Part shown: piece after piece, positions 36,568 to 46,004 of the stretch
How positions within the stretch are numbered: position 1 is the stretch's first letter
Layout: every line of letters starts with the position of its first letter
Source: Flavobacterium hercynium
GTDB lineage: Bacteria > Bacteroidota > Bacteroidia > Flavobacteriales > Flavobacteriaceae
Direction of reading: 5' to 3'
DNA: 64,000 bases
Assembly: GCF_002217285.1 (NCBI RefSeq)
Contig: NZ_MUGW01000013.1
Span: 488 to 64,487 of the forward strand
Program-made: the position numbers and the translations under genes
Notes under the pieces: model-generated
Database searches by the model: none
The model's input: only the letters and a program-made list of their open reading frames with translations
What the model was told of the DNA's origin: nothing

Positions 36568-36807
36568 AATTTTTGGTGATTTTCGTGACTGAATATTTTT
36601 ACGTGTTTTTTTTGTTTTGTGTGTTTCCTATTTGGTGTGTCGTTCTTTTTGTATTTGTTTTTGTTTTATCACTTGGAGTGTGCGTGTCTTTTACCTTATA
36701 ATTTAGCGTAATCGTGTATTACGCCTTTTTTGATTTAATTATTTTGACATTTGTACTCGACTTGTTTCCGAATTCTTCATCGAAGAGTAGACTTCATATT
36801 AGCTTTA
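36568..36807. other. Long untranslated leader of the TacAT-like operon
   Basis: No minus-strand reading frame longer than about 15 codons. The plus-strand text is strongly T/G-biased (for example TTTTTGTTTTGTGTGTTTCC near 36608), so the transcript would be A/C-rich and unstructured. Confidence 0.4.
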
Positions 36808-36838
36808 CAAATGTACGTATATTTTACGTACACAAAAA
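36808..36838 (-). promoter_or_regulatory. Autoregulated promoter with TGTACGTA dyad
   Basis: Minus strand: TTG at about 36833-36835, 17-base spacer, TACATTTG (36815-36808), an exact promoter. TGTACGTA (36812-36819) and TACGTACA (36825-36832) are perfect inverted repeats with a 5-base spacer lying between -33 and -7. Position and symmetry suggest a ribbon-helix-helix repressor site, presumably for the antitoxin starting at 36567. Confidence 0.65.
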
Positions 36839-36955
36839 TATTTGTCAAATCTTTTTGCAAATAAGCATCTGAATTTCGTTGCGCTCACGAGTGAAGCGCT
36901 TGCGTTGACAACAATCTATAAAAACAATCTATTACGTTAAACTACATTGCGATAA

Positions 36956-39340
36956 TTAATTTCGATTGGCACTATTAGCTTGTCGTATTGCTTTTGGATC
37001 TGTTAGATTAAAGCGGTAAACAAAACTTAAGCGGTAGCGGGCAGCATTAGAAATACTGTTTTGTGAAACATAATAAGCTGTACCGGATGTGGTGTTTTTG
37101 TTTTGACGCAAGTTAAATGCATTGGTTATATCAAACACAAGAGTAGCTTTGTCTTTGAATAAAATCTTGCTTAAACCAAAATCAAGAGATTGCAAAGCAT
37201 CGTTTTTGGTCTGTGCGTTTTGCTGTGCTCCGCGAAAGTTGTAACGTCCCTGAAAACTAAATTTTGCAGGCAGTTTAATTTGTGTGTTTAAGCGGCCTGT
37301 AAATGTTTGTCCTTCATAATCCAGATTCTCCTCCTGATAATTTCCTTTTTGATTAAAATGATAAAAGTTCATTTCCATATTTACCTGCAGCCATTTTAAC
37401 GGATTGTACAAAGTCGAGACCTCTACTCCTTTTCGTATTTCATGCTGAATATTAATAGGCGTTGTAAAAAATATGTCGTTTTCACGATACATAAAATCCT
37501 GAATATACCCGCTTTCCCATTGATAATAAACCGAAGGATTGAGCGTAAAGGTTTTCCATGTTTTAAGAAATGTCAGTTCAAATACATCTGTAAAAGAAGG
37601 ATTAAGCGCTGGATTACCAACATATTGCGAATTCAAATCGGTCAGTTCATTAAAAGGATATAAGGCATACAAAGAAGGACGTTTTATGCGCTTGCTGTAG
37701 TTTAACTGCAAAGTCGAAGCCTCAAACTTATAACTCAAATTTACTGTCGGGAATACTCTGTTGTATTTTTTATCAGCATTGTACGTTTTTCTGACATCAG
37801 CAATTGCAACTTCCGTAAATTCATTACGCAATCCGAGCATATAATTCAACCTTCCGATCTTATTGCTGTATTGTGCATAAGCGCTGGCAATGGTTTCGTT
37901 GTAATTCAAGTCGTTGTCGATATTTTGATAGGTATTCCAATCATCTCCTTCTTGCTGCTCCGCTAAAAAATTACTGGAAACTTTACGAATTTCTGTTTTA
38001 ACTCCAAATTCAAATACCGAAACACTATCAAGCAGCTGTATAAAATCACTTTGAATCAGTAAATCTTTGCTGGCGCCAATCGAGCTAGTTCTAATCCCGG
38101 GATAAGTCACTACGTTCGGATACCAACGTTGTGTCGAAAGAGTCCAGTCTTTGTCGCTGTTCCACCAATCGTACTGCAAATCAATCGTCCATTTTTTAGA
38201 CGGCTGTTTGAAGGTTTGTGTATAATTAAACTCAAATTGATTGTAATCTCTTTTTTCAAGTGATCTTCCTTCTCTTCTTAACGTGCTGTCTGTTGCATGC
38301 TGAGCATTACTGTAATCGTATACTAAATGCGTTTTGTCATTGTCTTTGGTAGCATTTTTTAGAAAAGCCGTTGTAATGGTGCGGTGCTCATCAATAAAAT
38401 AATCGGCGCCGAGATAAATCAACTTTCCATCATCGTGGCGATCTTCATTCTGAATACTGTTTAAGTAGCTTGTTGTTCCGTTGCTTGTCGTCGCCTGATT
38501 GGTGGTATACAGCCCAACATAATCAGAAGAACGAATGCTGAAATTAGAAAAAATATTGATTTTATCTGATTTAAAATTAAGACTTGGATTAAGCCGGCTG
38601 TCATTGGGAGATCCCGCAACCAATCGAACCTGACCGCTAAAACCGCTTTTTTTGTTTTTCTTCAGAATAATATTGATTATCCCCGCCGATCCTGAGGCAT
38701 CATATCGCGACGAGGGATTCGTAATTACTTCGATTCGATCGATTTGGTCGGCTGCAATTTGATCCAGGGCGTTAGTTTGGGTCAAACCCGATTGACGTCC
38801 GTTGACTAATATCAAGACGCTACTGTTGCCCCGAAGACTTATCGCCCCCGTTGGACTTACCGCAACAGACGGAACGCCATTCAGAACATCATGTGCAGAA
38901 CCATTTTGCGAAAGCACATCTTTGCCCACTTCAAAAACTTTTTTATCGAGCTTCAAGCTGATGTTCGGTTTTTGTCCTTTAATTTCTACCGCGTTTAATT
39001 CTACCGCATCTGTAACTAAATCAATGGTTCCCAATTCGGTTTTCGGTTTACCCGAAATAACTTCAAAGGATCGTGTATAATTTTGATATCCTATAAAACT
39101 AAAAGAAACGCTCATTTTTCCGCTTAGCGATCCTTCTAAATTAAAAACACCCTGATCGTCTGTAACGCCAATTACTACAACTTTTTGATTGTTGTCTTTT
39201 ACGGAAACCGTTACATACGGCAAGGCTTCTTTTGTGGTCTTATCGGCTACTTTTCCGGAAACACTGGCTTGTTGTCCGTATCCAAAAAGAGAAAAAAATA
39301 AAATTAGAATGCTTGTGATCAGCGTTATCAGGGTTTTCAT
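36956..39340 (-). CDS. TonB-dependent receptor / outer membrane beta-barrel family protein
   Basis: 794 residues. Signal peptide 1-22 (FGYGQQ), CarboxypepD_reg-like domain about 25-110 (VSGKVADKTTKEALPYVTVS), plug about 120-215 with VLNGVPSVAVSPTGAISLRG and IDRIEVITNPSSRYDASGSA, then an OMP_b-brl_3-type barrel. This subclass (ISLRGNSSVLILVNGR) often imports or exports peptides or siderophores; substrate unknown. Divergent from the LytS-type kinase at 39466, which may control it. Confidence 0.9.
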   Translation of the reverse strand: MKTLITLITSILILFFSLFGYGQQASVSGKVADKTTKEALPYVTVSVKDNNQKVVVIGVTDDQGVFNLEGSLSGKMSVSFSFIGYQNYTRSFEVISGKPKTELGTIDLVTDAVELNAVEIKGQKPNISLKLDKKVFEVGKDVLSQNGSAHDVLNGVPSVAVSPTGAISLRGNSSVLILVNGRQSGLTQTNALDQIAADQIDRIEVITNPSSRYDASGSAGIINIILKKNKKSGFSGQVRLVAGSPNDSRLNPSLNFKSDKINIFSNFSIRSSDYVGLYTTNQATTSNGTTSYLNSIQNEDRHDDGKLIYLGADYFIDEHRTITTAFLKNATKDNDKTHLVYDYSNAQHATDSTLRREGRSLEKRDYNQFEFNYTQTFKQPSKKWTIDLQYDWWNSDKDWTLSTQRWYPNVVTYPGIRTSSIGASKDLLIQSDFIQLLDSVSVFEFGVKTEIRKVSSNFLAEQQEGDDWNTYQNIDNDLNYNETIASAYAQYSNKIGRLNYMLGLRNEFTEVAIADVRKTYNADKKYNRVFPTVNLSYKFEASTLQLNYSKRIKRPSLYALYPFNELTDLNSQYVGNPALNPSFTDVFELTFLKTWKTFTLNPSVYYQWESGYIQDFMYRENDIFFTTPINIQHEIRKGVEVSTLYNPLKWLQVNMEMNFYHFNQKGNYQEENLDYEGQTFTGRLNTQIKLPAKFSFQGRYNFRGAQQNAQTKNDALQSLDFGLSKILFKDKATLVFDITNAFNLRQNKNTTSGTAYYVSQNSISNAARYRLSFVYRFNLTDPKAIRQANSANRN

Positions 39341-39465
39341 GTTAGGTGTTTTTTACAGTACAAGATTAGCTGATAAAAGAAAACAGCGCCTTTTAAAACA
39401 TGCAAACGGCTCCAAGAGCTTTCGAAATGCATTTCTCTCTTCGATATTTATACTACCTTTATCTT

Positions 39466-41112
39466 ATGTATCGTCTACCCTTTTTTATCGCTTTTCTACT
39501 GCTTTTGTTTACATCATGTGAACCATATACTGATTACGTAAAATCGGATGTAACGTATTATTCCAATGATGAATACCTCCACGATTATCTCGGAAAATCT
39601 AAAGATGCTATATTCAAAGTCAATTTGCCTCTCGAACTGCTCAAACGCGAAAACATTGCTACTCCATTAGGCTTGCAGGTGAACGGTTTTGGCGCTTTTG
39701 ATGTATATTGGGATGGCGTTTTGGTAGGAAGCAACGGTAAAATAGCGAAACACGGTCAAGCCGAAGTACCCGGAACGGAAATGACCTACTATCAAATACC
39801 CGAAAATTTAGCTACTATTGGCAAGCACGTAGTCACGATAACCGGAACACAGACTCAATTGCGAGAAGCACATCGGGGATTGAGTATCAAACTCGAAAGC
39901 TATTTAAGGCTTCATCGTTCACCGCTTATTGTTATGTCGTTTATGAATCTCATGGCTGGCGCTTTTCTTATTGCGGCTATTTATTACTTTTTTCTTTACA
40001 TCAACAGTACGCGCAAAGAAACCACCGTTTTAGTTTTCGGAATAATCTGTCTGCTTTTCTTCTGTCTGTTGATTATTGAATATGTCAAATTTTATATCGA
40101 CATTCCATACACCCAATATTATATCCGATTAAAGATCGTGGGCTGGCTTACCTTTTTCGTATCGATCCTGGTTCCCTGGTATTTTATGCTTCAGTTTAAC
40201 TTCAAAAAAAAGAAATTATTTTTACTTCTTTTACTCCTCAGTTTGCTTGCGATCTACATTATTTATTACGGACATTATGATCGAACTGCTATCTATTTTA
40301 GTTACGTCATGTGCTTCTTTTCCATTATTATTGCCTCCAATGCAGCTGTCCGAAAAGTCAAAGGCGGATTAATTGTTGTCGCTGGCTTGTTGGCAAGTGT
40401 AGTTGTAAATTACTTTGTGTTTTTTGATTTTGGCTTATTTGTCGCTTTTACTATCATTGTATTATCGATGCTTTATCTTCATACCATAAGGGCAAAAGCT
40501 ATCGAAGAAGCGCATAATGCATCGTTATTGCTTTCGTCCAGATTGCAGTTAGAATTGATTAAGAAAAATATTCAGCCTCATTTTCTCCGCAATACTTTAA
40601 CTTCACTAATCGATTGGGTCGAAGAATCGCCACAGCAAGGTGTTGTGTTTATACGTGCGCTGGCTGATGAATTCGATATTATGAATACTATTGCCGAGGA
40701 AACACTTATTCCCATAAGAGAAGAGATTGCTTTATGCCAAAAACACTTGGAAGTAATGTCTTTTCGCAAAGAAATCTGTTATGATTGGGAAGAAAAAAAC
40801 ATTGATGATACAGAAGAAATTCCGCCTGCAATTATTCATACTATTGTAGAAAACGGTATTACGCACAGTATGGCTCCAAAGCAAGATTGTATTCGTTTTT
40901 GTTTGAGTTTTTCTAAAGAAACAAATTATAAAGAATATGCTTTGTTAGTGATAGCCGCAAACCGAAAATCTAAAAAAGACAAAAGCAACGGAACGGGTTT
41001 TAAATATATAAAAGCAAGGCTGAATGAAAGTTACGGTAACAATTGGCAGTTTGATTCTGTTGCTGTACAGGAAGGCTGGCTTACAACAATTAAAATTTTT
41101 GACATAAAATGA
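39466..41112 (+). CDS. LytS-type sensor histidine kinase with 7TM region, lipoprotein-like N-terminus
   Basis: 548 residues from ATG 39466 (an in-frame ATG at 39400 would add 22 residues ahead of the signal). The chosen start gives the signal MYRLPFFIAFLLLLFTSC with a lipobox-like end. Next an extracytoplasmic beta-rich domain (about 20-150), seven hydrophobic segments (about 155-350), and a His_kinase (PF06580-like) domain with IQPHFLRNTL (phospho-His) and VENGITHS (N box). The G-box NGTGFKYIKARL is present. The stop overlaps the regulator start by 4 bases (ATGA). Confidence 0.88.
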   Translation: MYRLPFFIAFLLLLFTSCEPYTDYVKSDVTYYSNDEYLHDYLGKSKDAIFKVNLPLELLKRENIATPLGLQVNGFGAFDVYWDGVLVGSNGKIAKHGQAEVPGTEMTYYQIPENLATIGKHVVTITGTQTQLREAHRGLSIKLESYLRLHRSPLIVMSFMNLMAGAFLIAAIYYFFLYINSTRKETTVLVFGIICLLFFCLLIIEYVKFYIDIPYTQYYIRLKIVGWLTFFVSILVPWYFMLQFNFKKKKLFLLLLLLSLLAIYIIYYGHYDRTAIYFSYVMCFFSIIIASNAAVRKVKGGLIVVAGLLASVVVNYFVFFDFGLFVAFTIIVLSMLYLHTIRAKAIEEAHNASLLLSSRLQLELIKKNIQPHFLRNTLTSLIDWVEESPQQGVVFIRALADEFDIMNTIAEETLIPIREEIALCQKHLEVMSFRKEICYDWEEKNIDDTEEIPPAIIHTIVENGITHSMAPKQDCIRFCLSFSKETNYKEYALLVIAANRKSKKDKSNGTGFKYIKARLNESYGNNWQFDSVAVQEGWLTTIKIFDIK

Positions 41113-41804
41113 AGATTCTAATTATTGAAGACGAGGCTAGAATTGCCAAACGAATAGAAAGAATGACTAGGGATTTTTTTGACAAAGAAGTCCAGATTTT
41201 GCTTTCTGATTCCCTCGAAAATGGATTAAACACCATTGAAACGCAGAGTATCGATTTATTACTACTCGATCTGAATTTAAACGGCGAAGATGGATTTGAT
41301 GTTCTGCAAAGTGTTACGGCAAAATCTTTTCAAACCATTATTATTTCTGCTTACACAGATAAAGCTATTACGGCATTTAACTATGGCGTATTAGATTTTG
41401 TACCCAAACCATTTGACGAGACCAGGCTTTCGCAAGCTTTTACGCGTTTTACCTCATCAGAAAAACAACCCAATGGAGCTATTCAGTTTTTAGCCGTTAG
41501 AAAAGTAAAAACGATTAAACTCATTACAATAAAAGAGATAAAATACATCAAAGGCGCAGGAATCTACACCGAACTACATCTAGCAGACGGACGTATTGAA
41601 CTACATGACAAGTCTTTAGAATCATTAGAAAAACTGCTTCCTTCTTCGTTTCAAAGAATTCATAAATCCTATATTCTTTGCTGGCATGAAGCCGATAAAT
41701 TAGTCGTAGAAGCAGGCGGAAGATATAATATGCTACTTAAAAATGGCGAACTATTACCCGTTGGCCGTTCTAAATATAAAGAAATACGACTTAGAATGAT
41801 TTGA
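41109..41804 (+). CDS. LytTR family response regulator
   Basis: 231 residues. Receiver domain 1-115: acidic pair IIEDEA, phospho-acceptor Asp 54 in LLLLDLNL, conserved Lys in FVPKPF near 101. C-terminal LytTR DNA-binding domain about 130-231 with IKYIKGAGIYTELHLADGR and FQRIHKSYI. Start overlaps the kinase stop, so they are translationally coupled. Likely target is the divergent barrel protein or genes outside the window. Confidence 0.95.
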   Translation: MKILIIEDEARIAKRIERMTRDFFDKEVQILLSDSLENGLNTIETQSIDLLLLDLNLNGEDGFDVLQSVTAKSFQTIIISAYTDKAITAFNYGVLDFVPKPFDETRLSQAFTRFTSSEKQPNGAIQFLAVRKVKTIKLITIKEIKYIKGAGIYTELHLADGRIELHDKSLESLEKLLPSSFQRIHKSYILCWHEADKLVVEAGGRYNMLLKNGELLPVGRSKYKEIRLRMI

Positions 41805-41841
41805 AAATGTAGTGAGATGTTGTTGTTTTATAAACTTTGGT

Positions 41842-42246
41842 TTAGATTTCAAGTCCTTGACCAATCAAATATTTTTTAAAATTTGCTAAATGTTTGACAC
41901 AATACTCATAATCGGATTTCATAATCAGTTCAAAAGTTTCAAAATCTGTGTTTATACCATCATATCTTGAAGTTCTGGAATACTGTAAAAGTTTTTTATA
42001 TTCACTCCAAGCATTTTTACTTATACGCATTACTGGTTTATGTCTGTCAGGATTGACATTCATTTCTATTTCATGATGTGTTTGTCCTATATCAATGCCT
42101 TTTTTTGTTGCTAAAGCTTTTAAATAATGTATAGCAGTGTAAAAAAGAGATGTTATTTTCCAATCATAGAATTTATCAGAAAAATTTTCGCAGATACAAT
42201 TGTGGAATTCCTCATTATGAGAAGCTTGATTCAAAAATCTCTCCAT
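41842..42246 (-). CDS. HEPN-like small protein
   Basis: 134 residues, helical. DWKITSLFYTAIHYLKALAT near 28 and LLQYSRTSRYDGINTD near 85 resemble HEPN-type helical bundle proteins (the SRYDG element is common there), while a clear RxxxxH nuclease motif is not seen. The start lies 2 bases from the stop of the upstream gene, so both are made together. HEPN proteins often act as toxins or RNases in two-gene defence modules; here this is only a suggestion. Confidence 0.6.
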   Translation of the reverse strand: MERFLNQASHNEEFHNCICENFSDKFYDWKITSLFYTAIHYLKALATKKGIDIGQTHHEIEMNVNPDRHKPVMRISKNAWSEYKKLLQYSRTSRYDGINTDFETFELIMKSDYEYCVKHLANFKKYLIGQGLEI

Positions 42247-42248
42247 TT

Positions 42249-42752
42249 TTACTCCAACTTAATTTCTTCGTTAAACTTAATTCTATCAACTAATTGCGAA
42301 GGAATAAACTGAAAATACACGTTGTGCTTTTGAGAGATATTTGCTAAATCAATTTTATTTAAAAATTCAAAAAAGATGTCTCTATTTTTACTATTATCTT
42401 CTTTTAAAACAATAGAATAATGTAAGTCGTTTAGACTTTCTCTTGTTTTAAAAACTTTTTCAAGGGCAAAGTAATTTTTTTTAAAGTAGCCTCTAATTAT
42501 TTTATCAAGTATTTGATTAACTTGACTATCTATCTTATTAGAAAAGTGAAATATTTCTTTTACTGGATTTTCAAGTGTTTTTTCCAATTCTTTAGACAAA
42601 GGTGTTTTCTCTCCTATTTTTAGAAGTGCATAACTTGCGTCTACTTCATCTTTGAATTCTTCCAGATTTGTTTGTAACAAATATAAAATCGCCTTCAACT
42701 GACCAAGCTTACCATCATTTTTTATATCTAAGGCTTGACTATCATTCATCAT
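42249..42752 (-). CDS. Hypothetical partner of the HEPN-like protein
   Basis: 167 residues, no signal peptide, predominantly helical with a more beta-like end (DLHYSIVLKEDNSKNRDIFF). No known domain and no nucleotidyltransferase GS motif, so it is not a standard MNT partner. It precedes the HEPN-like gene by 2 bases. The flanking position in an accessory stretch near tRNA-Glu suggests a mobile two-gene unit, unproven. Confidence 0.6.
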   Translation of the reverse strand: MMNDSQALDIKNDGKLGQLKAILYLLQTNLEEFKDEVDASYALLKIGEKTPLSKELEKTLENPVKEIFHFSNKIDSQVNQILDKIIRGYFKKNYFALEKVFKTRESLNDLHYSIVLKEDNSKNRDIFFEFLNKIDLANISQKHNVYFQFIPSQLVDRIKFNEEIKLE

Positions 42753-43102
42753 TAACTAATTTACTTTGTAAAGATACAATAAAATTTATTCCTAAAAGAT
42801 TGCGTTCACGAGCAAAATCCTCTCGCAAGCACTTCTGTCATTGCAAAGAAAACAAAAATCAAATCAAAAACTATCAAAATATTCTTTCATATCAAATAAT
42901 TCTTGAAATATTTTGAAATTTTATTAAAAAATTTTCTTTGAATAAAAGAGGAAGAAAATCTTCTCTATTCTCTATTTACAATCCAAACAACCAATTATTA
43001 ATCAAATGAATACACCATATAACAACGAAATATATTTATGCTGAATTATACCCAAAAATGATATTTTAACAAAAACGGACTAAAAGTTTTTTAAAGATGC
43101 TA
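42753..43102. other. AT-rich intergenic region before tRNA-Glu
   Basis: No gene. A GC-richer patch near 42805-42840 (TTGCGTTCACGAGC ... TCTCGCAAGCAC) faintly resembles one at 36876-36910 and may be a degenerate dispersed repeat. Confidence 0.3.
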
Positions 43103-43133
43103 TTGCGAGTTTTAAAAATATTCTCTTCTTTTG
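43103..43133 (+). promoter_or_regulatory. Promoter of tRNA-Glu
   Basis: TTG at 43103-43105, 20-base spacer, TTCTTTTG at 43126-43133 (one mismatch to TAnnTTTG), followed by CACCCGAA as in the tRNA-fMet promoter. Confidence 0.7.
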
Positions 43134-43152
43134 CACCCGAATTAAGAAAGTA

Positions 43153-43224
43153 GGCCCGTTCGTCTATCGGTTAGGACGCATGGTTTTCATCCATGTAAGA
43201 GCGGTTCGATTCCGCTACGGGCTA
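43153..43224 (+). tRNA. tRNA-Glu (TTC)
   Basis: A 72-base cloverleaf: acceptor GGCCCGT/ACGGGCT, anticodon loop TTTTCAT with TTC, anticodon stem CATGG/CCATG, T-arm GCGG/CCGC with TTCGATT. CCA is not encoded. The sequence from its last base onwards (ACTAAAAACAAAGCTTCAGA) is repeated at 46005. Confidence 0.96.
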
Positions 43225-43283
43225 CTAAAAACAAAGCTTCAGAGAAATCTGGAGCTTTTTTCGTTTTTAGCTTTTTTATTTTC
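43224..43283 (+). repeat. Proximal copy of tRNA-Glu trailer repeat
   Basis: ACTAAAAACAAAGCTTCAGA and the following ~40 bases (terminator, then TTTTAGCTTTTTTATT) match 46005-46064 (ACTAAAAATAAAGCTTCAGA..., then TTATAGCTTTTTTGTT) with few changes. Contains the tRNA-Glu terminator AAAGCTTCAG/CTGGAGCTTT. Confidence 0.8.
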
Positions 43284-43639
43284 TTATATAATTTTTTTTA
43301 TATATTAGCCAATAATTTTAGATGTAATTGTTAACGATACACCTAAAAAACATTTCTCATTATATCCTTCTTTTTATTATTTTTTTAATAAAAACTCAAC
43401 AAAAAACCTTCTAAGTTTTTAACAATCTGCGCTTTATAAATTGTAAATTTAATTCTATTAAGTAAATTACAATAACAAGATTTTATTTATACATTTATGC
43501 CGTAAATTTAAAAAAATATCACTTACTAATTAAGATTATAAAAGTGACTCTAATATTCGAAATAATAGTAACTAGAGAAGAAAATTTAAATTTGATTTCA
43601 AATAAAAAAGTCCAATATAAAAGGTAATAAATAATTGAT
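43284..43639. other. AT-rich non-coding region upstream of the metzincin gene
   Basis: No gene and no clear TAnnTTTG promoter for the gene at 43640; extremely AT-rich, as is common at insertion junctions. Confidence 0.35.
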
Positions 43640-45217
43640 ATGGCAAATATAGAATTTAATAACCCAAGGTTTGTAGTTCCTCCCGCAGGCGTAATTGATG
43701 CGCAAGCAACAGTGATGTTCAGGCCTAGCCCAACCTGGAATGCTGAATTTATGTTTGATTGGATGAGAACAGGTAACGGAACTAATCTTGGACAAACCAA
43801 TCTTGATGGCGATGTAGATTACCAAACTATTTTGGGAACCTACAACAACAATTCAGTTGCCAGTCCATTTGTGGGAGACACAACAGATACCAACGGCAAC
43901 GGCGTTAAAGATTTGTATGAGAAACTAAAAAGCGAATATCGAATTTTCACCTCATTGAATAGGTTAGATGCCTCAGGTGCAAGTATTGATTATTTAGAAC
44001 CTAAATTATCAATTTATAAAAATGAAAATGAAAATGTAGATGCTGTTGCAATTTTGCAATTACAAATTGAAGTTATAGTTGCCCCGGAGGAGTTGATAAT
44101 TGAATTTGAAAATGAATTTTTTGATATTACAATATTCACAGGCGCAACACCTCCACCACCTGCTGTACCAGCACTTCTTACCACATCAACAACCAATGCA
44201 CCTGCAACCAATGCACCTGCGAATGGACCTGCGCTACCAGAAGACCGAATGAAACAGTTGCAAATAACCAAAACATTGACAGGTGCAAGTGCTTTTAACA
44301 CCTTAGAAATACAAATAAAATGCAAAAAGACTTTTGTAACGGCTTACAAAGAAATTAAAGCCTACACCATTATGGCACACCCAGATCCTGCAAATACCAC
44401 AAAAGTTAGAAAACTTGCAGGAGTACTCAAAGTTTTGCCCAACGCTGCCAGCAAACGAAAAGTAAAAAAAATAGTACTCATTAATGTGAAAACGGATATT
44501 GATAGCAATAGCACCACAGTCGAAGAAGGTTTTTTAATTTCTGGATTTACAGAAGCAGGACAAAAAACCATCATTCGAAAATTTTTGAGGCAAGCGCTCG
44601 TCGATCCAATCTTCAGCATTGAAGATTTAGATTTAAGTAGCTTTGGTCAGCCTAATACACTTGTTCGAGATGATTTTAACAGCAAATATGTTGATGGCGG
44701 ACGATTAAAATGCTATATTATGCACGGCGCCACTGTGCCTAGTGGCTGGAAAAGTATAGATGATTATTTATACACCAAACTAAAGGCAAAAACAGGAGTT
44801 GGAAACAAATATGACAACTACATGAGAATTTTTTACTTGCCTCATCATGGTTTTTATATTGATCCGAGCAATGTTCAAGGACCTCCGACAGGATTTTCTC
44901 TTGGCGGTTTTACTAGCGGAAGTGAACCAAAAAATATTGTGATGCTAGACGGTGCTGCCCCTAACAGTTCTGCCCACGAAGTATACCATTCTTTGAAATT
45001 GCCTCATACTTGGGAAAGTAAAAACCACATCAATCCAATATTTAATAGCGCAACAAATCCACAAAGAAATGGCAGGCATTCTTTTAAAGAAAAAACAACC
45101 CGCAATTTGATGGATTATGGACCGTGGAATAAACAATACTTTTTGTACCATTGGCAATGTGTAGTTGCGAACAGCAATGCCACTGCAGAACCTGCACTTT
45201 ATATACCTGCACCATGA
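43640..45217 (+). CDS. Metzincin-type zinc metallopeptidase without signal peptide (candidate toxin/effector)
   Basis: 525 residues. N-terminal ~165 residues of unknown type, a Pro/Thr/Ala linker about 170-203 (TPPPPAVPALLTT and two TNAPA repeats), then a domain with the zinc site HEVYHSLKLPH (about 445-455, the HExxHxxxxxH of metzincins) and a Met-turn NLMDYG (about 489). Catalytic Glu is present. No signal peptide or T9SS tail, so export would need a contact-dependent or T6-type route. Its TGA overlaps the ATG of the next gene, a lipoprotein; the pair looks like effector and immunity. Placed exactly between two tRNA-trailer repeats. Confidence 0.75.
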   Translation: MANIEFNNPRFVVPPAGVIDAQATVMFRPSPTWNAEFMFDWMRTGNGTNLGQTNLDGDVDYQTILGTYNNNSVASPFVGDTTDTNGNGVKDLYEKLKSEYRIFTSLNRLDASGASIDYLEPKLSIYKNENENVDAVAILQLQIEVIVAPEELIIEFENEFFDITIFTGATPPPPAVPALLTTSTTNAPATNAPANGPALPEDRMKQLQITKTLTGASAFNTLEIQIKCKKTFVTAYKEIKAYTIMAHPDPANTTKVRKLAGVLKVLPNAASKRKVKKIVLINVKTDIDSNSTTVEEGFLISGFTEAGQKTIIRKFLRQALVDPIFSIEDLDLSSFGQPNTLVRDDFNSKYVDGGRLKCYIMHGATVPSGWKSIDDYLYTKLKAKTGVGNKYDNYMRIFYLPHHGFYIDPSNVQGPPTGFSLGGFTSGSEPKNIVMLDGAAPNSSAHEVYHSLKLPHTWESKNHINPIFNSATNPQRNGRHSFKEKTTRNLMDYGPWNKQYFLYHWQCVVANSNATAEPALYIPAP

Positions 45218-45990
45218 GAACAACAACTTTACTAATGGCTCTTGTGATATTTGCCAGTTGCAAAGCACAAGTAGAAAACAAAAATGTTACAAAAACACTA
45301 AATCACAATACAATGGAACGACCTATCATTACTCCAGAATTTGAAAAACTGCACCTTGAAAATTACAAAGACGGTTTGAAAATTAGTAAAGCATTTATAG
45401 ACGCTGGACCTGAAAAAGGAAATGAATTTAGCATGTACGACTATAGAAAAGTTGATGATACTGGAACTAAAATGTTTGGTGGTTCTTTTTTAGGAGGCTT
45501 TAGGGCTTCATTTACTAAAAAAGACTCTTATTATACTATCGCAAAAAGCTATTACAAAAATGGTAACATACATTTTAAATGTATTACATCAAGTCTCTTT
45601 AGACAAATTAAAATCGGTAAACAATACTTTTTTAACCAAGATGGTAAATTAGAAAACATAGTTGATCATGATAAAGGCTGGGATTATAGTTATGAAAAAG
45701 TGATTGAATATATTCTTGAAAGAAAATTACCTTTAGTGAGTGACAATATATATTATGGCGCAGAAATAACACAAGAAGAAAAAGAGAAAAAATATTGGCA
45801 ATTAGCCTTAGACACTCGAAAAACTACCAATAAATCAACTTGGGAAATCGTTAAACTTGATGCTATGACAGGTGAAATATTGTATCAAATAGAATTCGAA
45901 GGCGATAGGATTTATCATTTAGATTTGGGCGATAACAATCCTCGAGCAATTGAGAAAATTATAGTTGCAGACAAAACGCTAAAAAAATAA
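45214..45990 (+). CDS. Lipoprotein coupled to the metzincin (candidate immunity protein)
   Basis: 258 residues from ATG 45214. The signal MRTTTLLMALVIFASCKAQ has a good lipobox (FASC, Cys 16). A longer frame from 45151 exists but would bury the signal and starts with TTG, so 45214 is preferred. The mature part has MORN-like fragments (GNIHFKC, NQDGKLENIVDHDKGWDY), seen in several Bacteroidota lipoproteins. ATGA overlap with the metzincin gene means coupled translation. Envelope location fits protection against a periplasmic protease toxin. Confidence 0.7.
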   Translation: MRTTTLLMALVIFASCKAQVENKNVTKTLNHNTMERPIITPEFEKLHLENYKDGLKISKAFIDAGPEKGNEFSMYDYRKVDDTGTKMFGGSFLGGFRASFTKKDSYYTIAKSYYKNGNIHFKCITSSLFRQIKIGKQYFFNQDGKLENIVDHDKGWDYSYEKVIEYILERKLPLVSDNIYYGAEITQEEKEKKYWQLALDTRKTTNKSTWEIVKLDAMTGEILYQIEFEGDRIYHLDLGDNNPRAIEKIIVADKTLKK

Positions 45991-46004
45991 AAAAACACTT
46001 TTAA

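Noticed and set aside
39400..39465. 22-residue N-terminal extension of the LytS-type kinase
   Set aside because: It would place residues before a complete lipoprotein-type signal; ATG 39466 is the better start.
45151..45213. Extended start of the lipoprotein after the metzincin
   Set aside because: Non-ATG start inside the metzincin gene; cysteine-rich artefact ahead of a perfect signal peptide.
31875..45990. Type VI secretion system locus
   Set aside because: Only putative effector/immunity pairs are present; no sheath, baseplate, ClpV or Hcp genes seen.
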